Assembly: GCA_948470475.1 (NCBI GenBank)
Contig: OX419346.1
Span: forward strand, 1,910,231 to 1,974,230
From: Galaxea fascicularis
Lineage: Eukaryota > Cnidaria > Anthozoa > Scleractinia > Euphylliidae
DNA length: 64,000 nucleotides
Direction: 5' to 3'
The translations under genes were made by a program, and so were the position numbers. This document shows positions 49,481-60,293 of the stretch, one piece after another (positions within the stretch are counted from its first letter, which is position 1; every line of letters begins with the position of its first letter). The notes below the pieces were generated by a model. That model worked only from the letters and a program-made list of their open reading frames with translations. It was not told the DNA's origin and did not search any database.

Positions 49481-49660
49481 TTCCTGATGCTGCATACGGG
49501 TCATTCAAGAGACAATAAGAATCCGAAGGCATCAACATCACAGGACGACTCTGGGAATCATGTTGCCATTGAAGGAGGAGATTGCACAATCATCACAGAC
49601 GCTGCTCTACAACAAGGCGAAATCCATCGTCTCATGAGATGGAAGCTGGCTGGTTTTAAG
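49481..49660 (+). CDS. Unassigned exon-like frame, phase 0-0
   Basis: A 60-codon frame lies between a possible acceptor (gtaatcag) and a possible donor (AAG|gtcatt). It encodes a polar segment with GGDCTIITDAALQQGE. No domain is recognised and neither site is strong. It could be an exon, a pseudogene piece or chance. Confidence 0.18.
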
Positions 49661-49769
49661 GTCATTCTAGTTTTTCAAACCGCAAATTAAATCAAACTTG
49701 CTTTTGAGACGTTCTTCCGTTCTGTTCCGTTTCTTTATCATGTTGTACAAGGTGGTTCTCGTCTGTTAA

Positions 49770-49911
49770 TAGACAGTCTGCATAAATGGCGCCTAAATTT
49801 GAATAACAACACTTTGTACATCCCTAGCCTAGTACCTATGTTTCTAGACAAAGGATTTTTCACTTAAAAGTGAAGCTTAGGATGTACATTGCCATTTATG
49901 CAAGGGGTCTA
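49770..49911. mobile_element. MITE
   Basis: 'tagacagtctgcataaatgg' at the left pairs with 'ccatttatgcaaggggtcta' at the right; 'gtacatcc' and 'ggatgtac' inside also pair. No coding content. Confidence 0.7.
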
Positions 49912-50875
49912 CATATGTGTACAATATTATAAATTGAGACTTTTCCAATGAAAGCTATCGTGTAGCAGTTTTTTTCAGGTTTTGTTTGGTAAAGCTACAG
50001 AATCACATGCATGGTTATAAAACCACTTCAGTTTGTGGACGAAATCCTTACTTCTGGCCATACAAATAAAACTTTTGAAGCGACACATCTTCGCTGCTGT
50101 ATCCTATGGTGTCAGCTGACTGCAGTAAGCGCAGTAAGATTTCGACTGACAGAAAATCTGATAATAAATTTATTACTTTGTATATTCACAAAGCTTTCAA
50201 ACTTTAGCATTTCAAGTAATGGCATTATTCAATGGGTAACACAGGTACACTTCGAGCCGGAAGAAAATCTGATTTCTACCCGGCAATAAGAGTTGAAGGA
50301 ATGGCCTTCCGATCGCTGACACAGTTTGGTGATGCTACTTAGTTATCCACTGAGGCTCGTGGGAGGTGAGAATTATTGACTATTATTGATTATGAAGTTG
50401 AAAGCATTGAATTCGTTGGATAAAAGCTAGTGAAAATGCCATGCAGAATTATCAATTCGTACAAGCTGGCACAAACTTTCAACTCGGCTGTGGCTGGAAT
50501 CAAATGGGCACTGACCATTCTAGTGAAAGTTGCTCACACTACGCAGGACTATCCTGCCGTCTCGTCTAATATTACTCCAGATTTTTACTAAGCGACTTTG
50601 GAGTAGTTTTATAAATGTCTTGTTAATTCATATGCACAAGCTTGTCCTCATTTTTCCTGTATACCTTTCAATATCAATTTTATTGGATGAACAAAGACAT
50701 TGACATTACATTACAAAAAACTTTAGAGTCTTTGGATGTCATTCGTAACCTTTACCATTACTTTTTAACCATTTAAAGGATTTTCCTAGAGATTAAACCC
50801 TCCTCATAATTCTTTGGAATTCTTGGCAAGTGTTGATTTAAAATGGAAGGTGTAATTGAGTGATTTCATTACCAG

Positions 50876-51064
50876 AGGAATGAAAGAGATTTTCCGCATG
50901 ACGGAAAGTGGTATCTCATCCGAGATGACTTAGATTTCACCCAACGTCTCATGCATGCCACCGAGGTTCTGTTCAACACGATGAAAAGTGAGTACAAAGA
51001 GACACATATTGCACTGGTTAACCCGAGGAATCCTGCATTCTTCAATGCGTATAATCTACACTGA
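50876..51064 (+). CDS. Unassigned terminal exon-like frame
   Basis: After a pyrimidine-containing acceptor (gatttcattaccag, ends 50875) a 62-codon frame reads to TGA with a mixed, protein-like composition (for example DGKWYLIRDDLDFTQRL and HIALVNPRNPAFFNAYNL). The upstream exon could not be found. The opposite strand is also open here, so coding status is uncertain. It may be a last exon or an exon relic of a larger gene. Confidence 0.27.
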   Translation, partial: RNERDFPHDGKWYLIRDDLDFTQRLMHATEVLFNTMKSEYKETHIALVNPRNPAFFNAYNLH

Positions 51065-52700
51065 TTTTCGGAGAATAGTAGCAATGCATTAACTTGAATT
51101 GAAAAAAAAAAAAAAAAGAAAAAAAAGAAAGAAATCCACCGGTTCCGTTTTTTCAGAAAACTATTTTTAATCGTGTTTGCGTACCAAGATTACTTATCAA
51201 AACCAGCAATTATCTGCCACAGAGAAAATCTGAGCTATTCATGATTGTTTTACATACTGTAAACTAATTTGACAGCCGGGTCTGTTTTTTAAACAAAACC
51301 ATACGCCTTATAAATTGTAACATTTAAAGAGTTATTCCACGAACGACTAAAGTAATCCATCGGCAATACAATGCGAATGTTTTGACTGGCTTCATCTTCC
51401 AAACCATTGCTTGGCCATGGGATTGGATCCCTTTAATGGAATCAATTTATCATGGTGCAGAAGGTTGTTCTAGCTATTCAGTCTGTGGTCGAATTTCTAC
51501 CGTATATGACCACTTAAATGAACTGAGTTTACCATGGTAAACTTTTCAATATGTGGACGTATTTCTAACGTGCGACCTTCCGCATACACTATAAGAGAAC
51601 GTATGAGGTCTTCATTTCGTAATCCTCGGAAGAATTTGTCATAATTGTCGTCTTATCTTGGTTAACAAGAAAGATTATTGAAATGTTTTACACAGGAAAT
51701 GGGGGCTTAATACCATTAGGTGAATTAGTGGTTTGCAAATCTAAACAAATAATTTAAAACATCCTCTACGCCCGTTTTTATGCGACAGAATGGATGCGCC
51801 TATCGTCTTTAGCAAACTGAGTCTGGGCGATAACCTCCCAGGATAACAAAACAGATTATTTGCTTAGGTTAGCCGGTGGGTTAATTTAAAATTGCTACTT
51901 ATCGCTGTCCTCGTGAAAGCACTTAACATCATTAGCAAGGCCTTAAATAGTAACTTATCCATAGAAAATTGCGTAAGTTTGATGTAAAACATTCCAAAGG
52001 ACGATGACACAGCGTTTTGCTGAAAGATGCAACAACAGTAGAAACATGACGTTTTCCGTGTCGGCGTGCTCTCCATTTTGTGCCTCTCTTTTTGCAACAG
52101 TCGTTGAACCGAGCAACGAGAACACCCGGATTTAGGAGAAGTACGAAAAGCCTCTTTTAAGGCCCTGTTTCAATTTCATTTACTCTCATTTTTTTTCTTC
52201 CTCGCATAGGCGGGATGTCACAGATACTTGACCTTTACTCCAAACGTACTTCAAAACTTGACGCTACAGCGCACGCAATCGTAGTTTCGTACTTTTCACA
52301 ACCTCTAATTGAAGATAAGAGCCCCAGATTTTGGGAAACTCCCTTTTTTACTGTTATGGAGTCATAATAGCTGACTCTTCCAAGCTTTTCTCCGAGCGCG
52401 CTATAGATACATTAACCTTGATAGGCGCAAGACTCTTCCGTAAGACGCCACACAAATGGGGTTAATTTTGCCCAGTGGGAAATCTTCGTGGTTATTTCTT
52501 AGGATATTTCTGTCAATGGACTTCAGGAGTCCCTGTTACCAGGGTCACGATACAGCCAACGAGAAGTTCATCCATTTTTGACCAGCTCGACAATTAAATA
52601 TCAATTTGTGTAATCCGCTGCTTTTTGTTATTTTTTAGGGCCACAGCTTCCAAACATTACCGCAATTTGGTGTTATGTAAACAATTCATAATGATTGCAG

Positions 52701-52898
52701 CAGTGGAGAAGAGTCTCGCCTTTGATAGATAGCCCCTCAGTAATGTTATGTGATCAATTTATGGTCAAAGCAACAGGAGGGACCTATGCCTTTGTCCGGT
52801 CCAAACAAACTTCCCAATTTATGCTCATGTTCAGGGCTGATTTGAACGAATTGAATCCAAAATTAACCCACATGTTGGAGTGCCACGGGCGTGGCAAG
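52701..52898 (+). CDS. Unassigned internal exon-like frame, phase 0-0
   Basis: A 66-codon frame is bounded by an acceptor (aatgattgcag) and a donor (GGCAAG|gtattt), both in phase 0. It reads like folded protein (CDQFMVKATGGTYAFVRSK, FMLMFRADLNELNPKL). Neighbouring exons are not identifiable, and downstream sequence (52980-53100) has short broken frames, so an isolated exon relic is as likely as a live gene. Confidence 0.25.
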
Positions 52899-55093
52899 GT
52901 ATTTCTTCTATATTTTTAGAACGTCCGGTCCTAATATGATCCCCACACGGATTGGCCTTTTATCACAAAACCTGGATTGTTGAGAAGACAATGACACAAG
53001 TCTGTGGCGCCCTGAGGGCAAGGTGTTGAAATACTTTGGAGAGGAAACTGCGGAAAGTCAAGATGACCATCCAAGAAAGCATTGAACGTGACGCACCTCT
53101 GCGCATTTCAGGGCATTTTTAAATTTTGCCCACATTGCCTGTAACAGATACAATTCATGTCTAGAAGTTTTGAGCTGGGAGTGTTGAACCGGAACGCACA
53201 GATGGAAGATGCGCAAATAGAAAACAGTTCCTGGGAATCTTAAAAATGCGAGCTACCTTGTTATCTTTAAATGACATCACCAGTAGTAAACACGTCCGGA
53301 AATGAGTGTCTCTGATATAGATATGCTGGGTACTATTTAAACAGTTAAAGGGTCCATGTTTTAGCTTACAAAAAGACGCCACTGATTCATTCGATACCAA
53401 GAAGACGCGGCTATAGGTGCGCAGACCTCAAGTCAAAAGAAGCTTCATCCCGGCTTTGGTGAGAAGGCAGTTGTGTTATCTGATATTATTATTGTATGAT
53501 ATGTTGTATCCCGGTTTAAATGGCTAGCAAATTATCCACAAATTTCGATAAAGACAAGCCTTCCGCGCTTATTTAAGGGGATTTCTTAAAATAAGGCGAT
53601 TTTTTAGACCCTGGACGTGACAATATTCGTCCAATACAGACACCGATGGAAACGTACGCCTATCTAATATCTTCTCCTAACCCACAGAATATAATTAAGA
53701 GTTCAGCAATAAGCGAAAAGAAAAATTTGACGGGAACCTGTTTGTCTGAAGAAAGCGGCCAAGTTGACGCCAAACCAAGGGTCTTCACAAATCTCTATTT
53801 CTACTCGCATCTGCTTTCGTGACTTATTCACTTATCGTCCACATTCTAGATAAGACGCAAACTGTGTTGCTATCACAATTTTTCTGTAAGGCTAAGCGAC
53901 TGTTTTTAATTCACCGAAGTGGCAACAAAACCTGTAATCACGAGAGGATTTCTGCAACTGAGTTGTATGGCCGTGTGCCATGAATCGTGCAACAAGGGTT
54001 AATTTCGGAGTTTTTCGGGTTGTGCTTTGTCACTCGATTTCACTCCTTCGTTCAGTGACTGAAATGATTCCTGGTTGAGTTTCACCATGTTATTTGAGGT
54101 GTTTTTTTCTTTTTAACTAATGAGTGTGTGCCGGATGAAATCTTCAGTGTGACTAGCAAAATAAACCGACACTATCTTGTGTTAAACTTTCTGTCATGCT
54201 GAGCATTTTTAACTTGGGACGCGAATGCTTATATGGAGACAGCACGTGACATGCTGATTTTTCTCAAGTTGAGATGTTATGTGATAGTGGCCTCTTTACT
54301 TATTATTAAGAAATTTACATTTGTTATGAAATATTTTTTCCGAAAAATATGTCAAGTTAAACTTAGAAAGGACACGATTTTTCAGATAATAGTTAACAGA
54401 ATTATATCTTTATAATCTAAACAGTTCCAGGAAACGCGCGAATACAATGCATTACAATCTTACCTAATAGAAAGCAAGAACTAAACTACCTATTCACAAA
54501 GCAACGTCAAGCACTACCTTTTGATTACATATGATGCCAGAATAGACATTAAGTGTGACACCAGAATTGCGTCATACCTCAGTTATATCAACAACATGTA
54601 CTCCGGTTGTAATCAATGTTTCATTTTGATGTTTGTCATTCATGTAACACTTAAAATACGTCATCGGCCAAGCCACTTAGCTTTGCAAAACAACGCAAAC
54701 AATTTTATGATGGGGCTATGAGCGTCTATAAAATGTTGTTTAAGTTCTGTCTTGATTATTGACTTCTTTGGAAGTATTGGTTGGTTTTAGCACGGTTTGT
54801 CGGTTAGGATTTTACGAAATCGTGCATAAACTTCATGTCCTTTATCCATTGCTTTTCACAATGGCGGTACCCAAAAATGACGGCAAGATTCTAAAACAAA
54901 AAAATCCAACCTTTTCGCTTCCAAATATGCCTTGGATGAGACGGTCGCTATTCACACCATGGCCGGAATTAACGGTTAAGTGATAAGCTCAATGCGGATT
55001 GTACATGTTCGGTATTTAGCTCACATTTTCACGCCATAACTCATTAACTGATTGAAATTATGTTAGTTAAGAATAAATGTTTACAGGTCCGTA

Positions 55094-55155
55094 TGGGAGG
55101 GTGAGGGAGGGGTGAGGGAGGGGGGAGGGAGGAAGAGGGGGGGGGAAGGGGGGCG
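55094..55155 (+). repeat. G-rich purine tract
   Basis: Some 60 bases almost free of pyrimidines, with many runs of three to nine G separated by one or a few bases. The composition could form G-quadruplexes or triplex DNA on the + strand. The 122-codon frame that starts here is a low-complexity artefact at its N-terminus. Confidence 0.7.
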
Positions 55156-57338
55156 TCGGACCGCCATCGGTAGACTGCTAGAGCACCTCTGGCGCGAGTT
55201 GGAAGGGTTGTTTCTCTTCAGAGGCATACAAAACGGCTCTTGTCGGAGCCACAACACAAGGTCTTGCTCTCCGTGCTTTAAGTTAAGTTTTTCGCAGCAT
55301 TTCTGTCCAAATTGCAATTTAAGTTTGGTAGCAGGAGCTCATTACCCTGGTGTTAGTGACTGTTCATCGGATGGATCACTTCATGAAAACATCATTTTCA
55401 ATCTATGCCGGCCAGCCAGTTTGGTTTTTAAATTAACCCTCGTACAGGCCTGGTTTAAGGGTGACACTATGTGTGAGTAAACTTACACTGCAATCTGAAA
55501 TCGGAACAAACAAGCTTGGTCTAGCTAAACGCTAGAAAAGGGCTGCAGGCATCGCGAAAGAGACCTCATGGATAACCTTTATGGCAGACAGCAAATTATT
55601 CAAAGTGATGGCTGAATCACTGCTCCAAAGAATGGGCTTGTAAACTGTGTAATCAAAGGACAAACATTTGTGGTCGGATTCCGGCCAAAAATTCCCTGGA
55701 TTTTCCAGCAAAAGTATTCTTTTGATTCATTGAGTACATGTTCGATTTTACCGATGATTCTTCTTTGGTCTCTAATGAGGAATTTTGAAGTCCTTACTAT
55801 ATCTTGTGCAACATCAAATACTCGCAGCTTTCATTTGCAGTAAACACAATGTTTGGCGGCTATTAATGAACAAACGATGTTTGACCAAATGCGTATTTTC
55901 GCTGAAATTTCGACGCAACCACTTGAACCTGCATCCGTCAACCTCTGAAAGAAGTGTGAATCCGCGTATATCGGTAAAATTACATTAAAACTCTCAGAGG
56001 CCATTGCTGAAGAGGCTGTTCATTTAGTTGTAAGTTTAAATTGATTGACACACTTTTGACAAGAGAACAGATCAAAGCTGTGTCAGGACCAGCCTAACAC
56101 CACGAAGTACATTTTTGCTTATTTAATAGCAGTCGCGTGCCACCTTATTAGACAACGATCTTATTTCAAATACTATTTGAATTTCAATATCCTGTTAAGC
56201 GAGACACGAAAAAATGTTGTTAAGCCTTGTGTAGGGGAATTAGAGTAGCATTCACTTTTTCACAGGTTTAAATAGCAGAAAGCCTACCCTGCCAGCTGTT
56301 GGTTTCTCCTCTCGGGAAGCGCAGGGGAAACCAACTGCTCCCAGGCCGCACAGAAAGCCAGGTAAACAGAAAAAAGTGCGCAAAAGAAATGCTCTATTCT
56401 CCCCCTATCAATCTCTAAACAACGATTTTGAAGCCGATCGATCCAGTTGTTTGAATCTTTGATTATAATTTATCTAATAACTGATCTACACTACTATGGC
56501 ACAACTACAAAACAACCACTGAAGTCAGAAATGCTAGCGGGAAAACAAATAGCACTGATGAGTTATTACTAGTCTGGAAACACAACATAAATACCTCAAA
56601 TGATTACGACTATGTGATATTCAAAGACGTCCGACATCACTGATCATCACTGGCGTGGCAGTCAAGAAGCAGAAGAATTCATGAGCTGAGAAGATCCTGG
56701 CAAATTTGTATCAACGCTGTCTGAGATTAGCAAATAGCGATAAACTGCGAAATAATGACCAAAGGAAATGAGAACGTAGTTGGGCAAAGATCAACGAGTA
56801 CTGACGTTTCCAATTCAGTTTACGTGATCGCTTGTTCCTTCTTGAATCATGTGCATTAGAAATCGGTTACTTATTAATAGACAACTATGGGGCCTTAAAG
56901 CCTGCTTGTCTTATGGGCGCTAAGGTGGATAGCAGAGGCTAAAGCTCAAAAACAGACTTAGCTTGGTAGCGAACGAAAAACGATTTGTATAGACCAATAG
57001 CTGACATACAGTACCGCATATTAAATTAAAATAAGTTGTCCGTGTGTTCAGTTTAAGGACAGTTCTGGGTCTATTAGGCCACATGTCAGTTGTCCGTTTA
57101 AGGTTTTCACCTCTTTATTTGAGAAAGGAGAAGTTGTAATTCTCGCTGTTATCGTTTGCTTGCTAAAGCAGAGCTTATTTGACAACAAGTGTTCTACTCT
57201 GGTAACTAGAGGTAAGGTCGAAAAATAGAGGGAAAGTATGACCATTAGGCGAGCGATTCAGTTTTATCTAAGCTAACGCCTGTTTCTTCGTCCTTTTGCA
57301 GAATTAACAAAAACTGATTTCAACTCAACTCAATTGCG

Positions 57339-58264
57339 ATGCATTACAAGTGCTTCCAGGTTTTTATTCTCTTTAACGTCAGCGTCTGGCTTTGTGCTTC
57401 ACTTCCGATTTCATACGAACAAAGGAAACAAACAGCAGACCTGCTTAACAAGGTACAGCGACAGACAAAGAATACTTAAATACCCCGACCGTAAACATGT
57501 CTTTGGACCGATTCTCCCTAAATCAGTCGGAGCTGAATAGTATCCACCGATTTGGGGGGTGCAATTCACCGATTTAACCATAGTCTTTCCTATTGTAGTA
57601 TTGTAATACTCTACGATTCTCCATTTTATGAAAAACGATTCTCCGATTGAACTATGCTATTCTACAATTTAGCACTTACCAGACTCAGCTCTTCTGTTTG
57701 GACTTACTAGTATTGGGGTATTCCTAAGCTGCTTTCATACATACTAGTTCCGTACTATGACTTATTTTTGCAAAATTAATGCACTCTTTTTGGCCTTGGT
57801 GTTCTGAAACTTAACTCGCACCCTGCCGGCACGCTTTAATTCGTTGGTTAGTCATTAATGGTTACTCTTCCCTAATCCGCTGCCTTCCTGATAAAGCGCA
57901 GAGCGGTACATCCGAGGTCTGGTGTTTAACAGACTATGTAATTAAGTAATTAGATTTGAAAAGTCGCGCTCGTACTTAACTTACAAGGTTCTTAATATGT
58001 GTATAATTACAGGAAGTGACTCTAACATTACACTCTAAACGTTGGGATAGAGTGTTGGGATAAAACTCTGTTCCACCTCTGATCAATATTGATATGAATG
58101 CCACGGAAGGTTTCGTCCAGGAACACCGCCCTCAATTTCATATTGCTTTTCAAAGTTGTTTGCAGGCGAAAGACGTTCCATGCAAGATGAATGGAGCAGA
58201 GATGAACGGTCGATGTTTCAGCCAACAGGGGAGAGAAACAATGGAGAGCCAGACCTTAGCATGA
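57339..58264 (+). CDS. Peptide gene 4: secreted two-cysteine precursor
   Basis: Predicted 70-residue secreted precursor, family not recognised. The signal exon follows a strong acceptor (ttcttcgtccttttgcag, ends 57301); ATG 57339; the core FQVFILFNVSVWLCASL is likely cut near ASL. It ends QTADLLNK at a phase-0 donor (AAG|gtacag, 57452). The next exon (58166-58264) after ttgtttgcag continues in phase 0 as AKDVPC44-KMNGAEMNGR-C55 and ends at TGA. The loop is longer (10 residues) than in genes 1-3 and lacks a dibasic site directly before it. Exon plan and lengths match the other precursors. The same genomic exon is also open in another frame for 43 codons up to a donor at 58297, so an alternative product cannot be excluded. 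An AATAAA at 58511 could serve as its 3' end. Confidence 0.5.
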
Positions 58265-58510
58265 GGGAGATGCTCCTTCGTGATATTCTTGAATGGGTAA
58301 GAAGAATTTTCACGAATTACATTTTTCCCGACTAAGTTTGTGGTCAGTAAAAAGAAATGAGTGGGAACACGAAAAGGCTCCAATTAACTAATTAAATAAT
58401 GCCGGTTCTATGACAAAATTGGGTATCTGCTAGCTCAGTAGTCTCCCTCGCAGCCGTTTTTAGTCTCGTCACGTAACGCTCCTTCCCTAGTTCAGTTGGC
58501 TACCACGTGA

Positions 58511-58516
58511 AATAAA
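58511..58516 (+). terminator. Possible polyadenylation signal of peptide gene 4
   Basis: AATAAA about 250 bases after the stop codon at 58264 and about 190 bases before the first recognised exon of peptide gene 5. Confidence 0.4.
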
Positions 58517-58701
58517 AGGCCAGCGCAAAATCCGGTCTCAATTATCAAAATTCTCCGTTTTAGGCTACGTGACCGGCAAGAGAAACAAACATTCTTGAGT
58601 TAATGATGCTAAATTTCAGTTGACTTCAATATTCCTTGCAATATTTCCATTAAACTGAACCGCCGTGCAGTGAACCAAACATTTCCTCACATTTGTCACA
58701 G

Positions 58702-59357
58702 TTTAAGGGTTTTGAAAACTGTACATTGCTGATCGTCGCACTAATTGCCATACAATTAACAAGAACGTTTTATAAACAGAATAGAAGAAAGCTTGAACAA
58801 CCCGAACAGAGTCAGAACACACTCGAAAAACGACAGCCTTGTCGAATTAGTCCTGGCCACCCTCCTCCAGCAAACTGTTATCAAGCATCACAAGATACAC
58901 CGGAGAAGCAAGAACAGAGGAAAAGATACGAATGGGTAAGCAACATTTCGTTAACTTAAACAACGACGACGGAAACAGCGACGAAAACGTGACACAAGAA
59001 AATAGAGTAAATCAGCAAAAACAATCGCTCACAGTGCATGTGCGTTTTACATCGTGGTACATTTCTTCATTTCTTTGTCACCCTCTTCCTCGGCGCTTAC
59101 CACAGGACATTTCGAGATTTTCATTTAAGGGAATCGTTTATTATTACAAAATATTAGCTAATATTATCTCTAGAAATTTGCGGCATGCATCCCTAAGAAC
59201 CAACCATACAATTGCTTTCTAGGCGTTCAAAGAACCTGGACAAGGACAGATGACTGCATTGGACATGGATGAAATTAAAGAGTACGACATGGAATTAGAG
59301 AAAGCGTTAAACGGGTTGGAAATAAAAGGACGCGGCTCCCTTTATAATCAGATGTAA
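58702..59357 (+). CDS. Peptide gene 5: KR-flanked two-cysteine precursor, start exon not found
   Basis: Two exons, at least 122 residues, family not recognised. The first seen exon (58702-58935) follows an acceptor (catttgtcacag) in an open frame without an in-frame ATG, so the start must lie upstream. It encodes a signal-like hydrophobic segment (CTLLIVALIAIQL), a Gln-rich spacer, EKR, then QPC-RISPGHPPPAN-C and a spacer ending QRKRYEW at a phase-0 donor (TGG|gtaagc). KR before Gln suggests release of a peptide with an N-terminal pyroglutamate and an 11-residue Pro-rich loop, closed by the downstream RKR. The last exon (59223-59357) after ttgctttctag continues in phase 0 with an acidic tail (DEIKEYDMELEKAL) and a KGRG site before the stop. 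It may share a start exon with peptide gene 4. Confidence 0.5.
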
Positions 59358-59605
59358 AACGACCCAAGTGTATTTTTTCGGTACCTAGAGGAAGAGAGAA
59401 ATGACTGAAGTGTGGATCTCTTTTGAGAACCCGTCAACACACTCTTGTTTTATTGTAATTTTGTACAATACTGTTAAATTAAATTCCCGTTAACTTTTAG
59501 CTTCCTTCAGTTGAAAAGTAGACTAGTGTTTTGACGGATTCTAGTTTTAATATACAGGTCCTCTATTCACTGTTTTTCATTATCTTTTAAGTACGTCTTT
59601 CTTCC

Positions 59606-59905
59606 TCATTCATTCATTCATTCTATTTTATTTAATTTTATTTTATTAACTTCGCCAAGCTGGCAGGGACACCGCAACAGCGTGAAGCCAATTACTGCGG
59701 GTCCGAGACACAGGTCAGCACCAGGGGTGGTCACAGCCAGGGTTCGTTACGTCCCTAGTGGTTCTTTAACGTCCCACAGAATTAATTGTGGAGAGTTGTG
59801 ACACGGGCCCTACGGTTTTATCGTCCTTATCCGAGAAGACTAGAAAGTCTAACCATTCATTCATTCAATCATTCATTCATTTAATCATTCATTCATTCAT
59901 TCTTT
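59606..59905. repeat. Paired CATT microsatellites around a repeat segment
   Basis: 'cattcattcattc' tracts at about 59606 and 59853-59905 bracket some 200 bases that read like a dispersed element ('gggtccgagacacaggtcag', 'gtccttatccgagaagacta'). Class unknown. Confidence 0.45.
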
Positions 59906-60143
59906 CTTTCTTTCCTTCGGCTTTTTTACCTTCTTCGGAACGAGTGTTCACATCGTTCAAGTCTGGTTGCGATGCATCTTGTTGTACACCTGATTTTGTG
60001 GTTACTGCACCTAGTATTTTGGTGCTTATGATCATGCTGGTGTTCTCACTGTTTGTGAAGGATCTTTCCTTGCCGAATGAGAGGTTTGTCGTTTACATGT
60101 ATTAAAACTTCTTCATCAGATCATTGCTTTCTAATAGACACTA

Positions 60144-60293
60144 CAGCGGAACCCCGTTAATACAACCACCATCGGGCCACGAAACTTGGTATTAACGGGG
60201 TGGTCGGATTAACGAGGTTTTCAAAATGAGAAACTAAATGGGCTTATGCAGTTCGGACCACAAAGAAGTGGTCGTAATAGCGAGGTTCCACTG
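60144..60293. mobile_element. Short pogo/Tigger-like MITE
   Basis: The ends 'cagcggaaccccg' and 'cgaggttccactg' form inverted repeats flanked by TA on both sides. 'CAGTGGAACC' type ends with TA duplications are known from pogo/Tigger elements of the Tc1/mariner group; inner repeats 'ttaacggggtggtcggatta' are also typical of such short derivatives. No transposase. Confidence 0.65.

Larger units (their letters stand above)
46944..57301. other. Repeat-bearing stretch with a few exon-like frames
   Basis: Apart from the 3' flank of peptide gene 3, this 10 kb shows one clear MITE (49770-49911), a purine-rich G tract (55094-55155) and an A-rich run at 51104-51130. Three exon-like frames are listed separately (49481-49660, 50876-51064, 52701-52898). 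A hydrophobic ATG frame at 48059-48223 looks signal-like but has no matching second exon. Confidence 0.45.
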
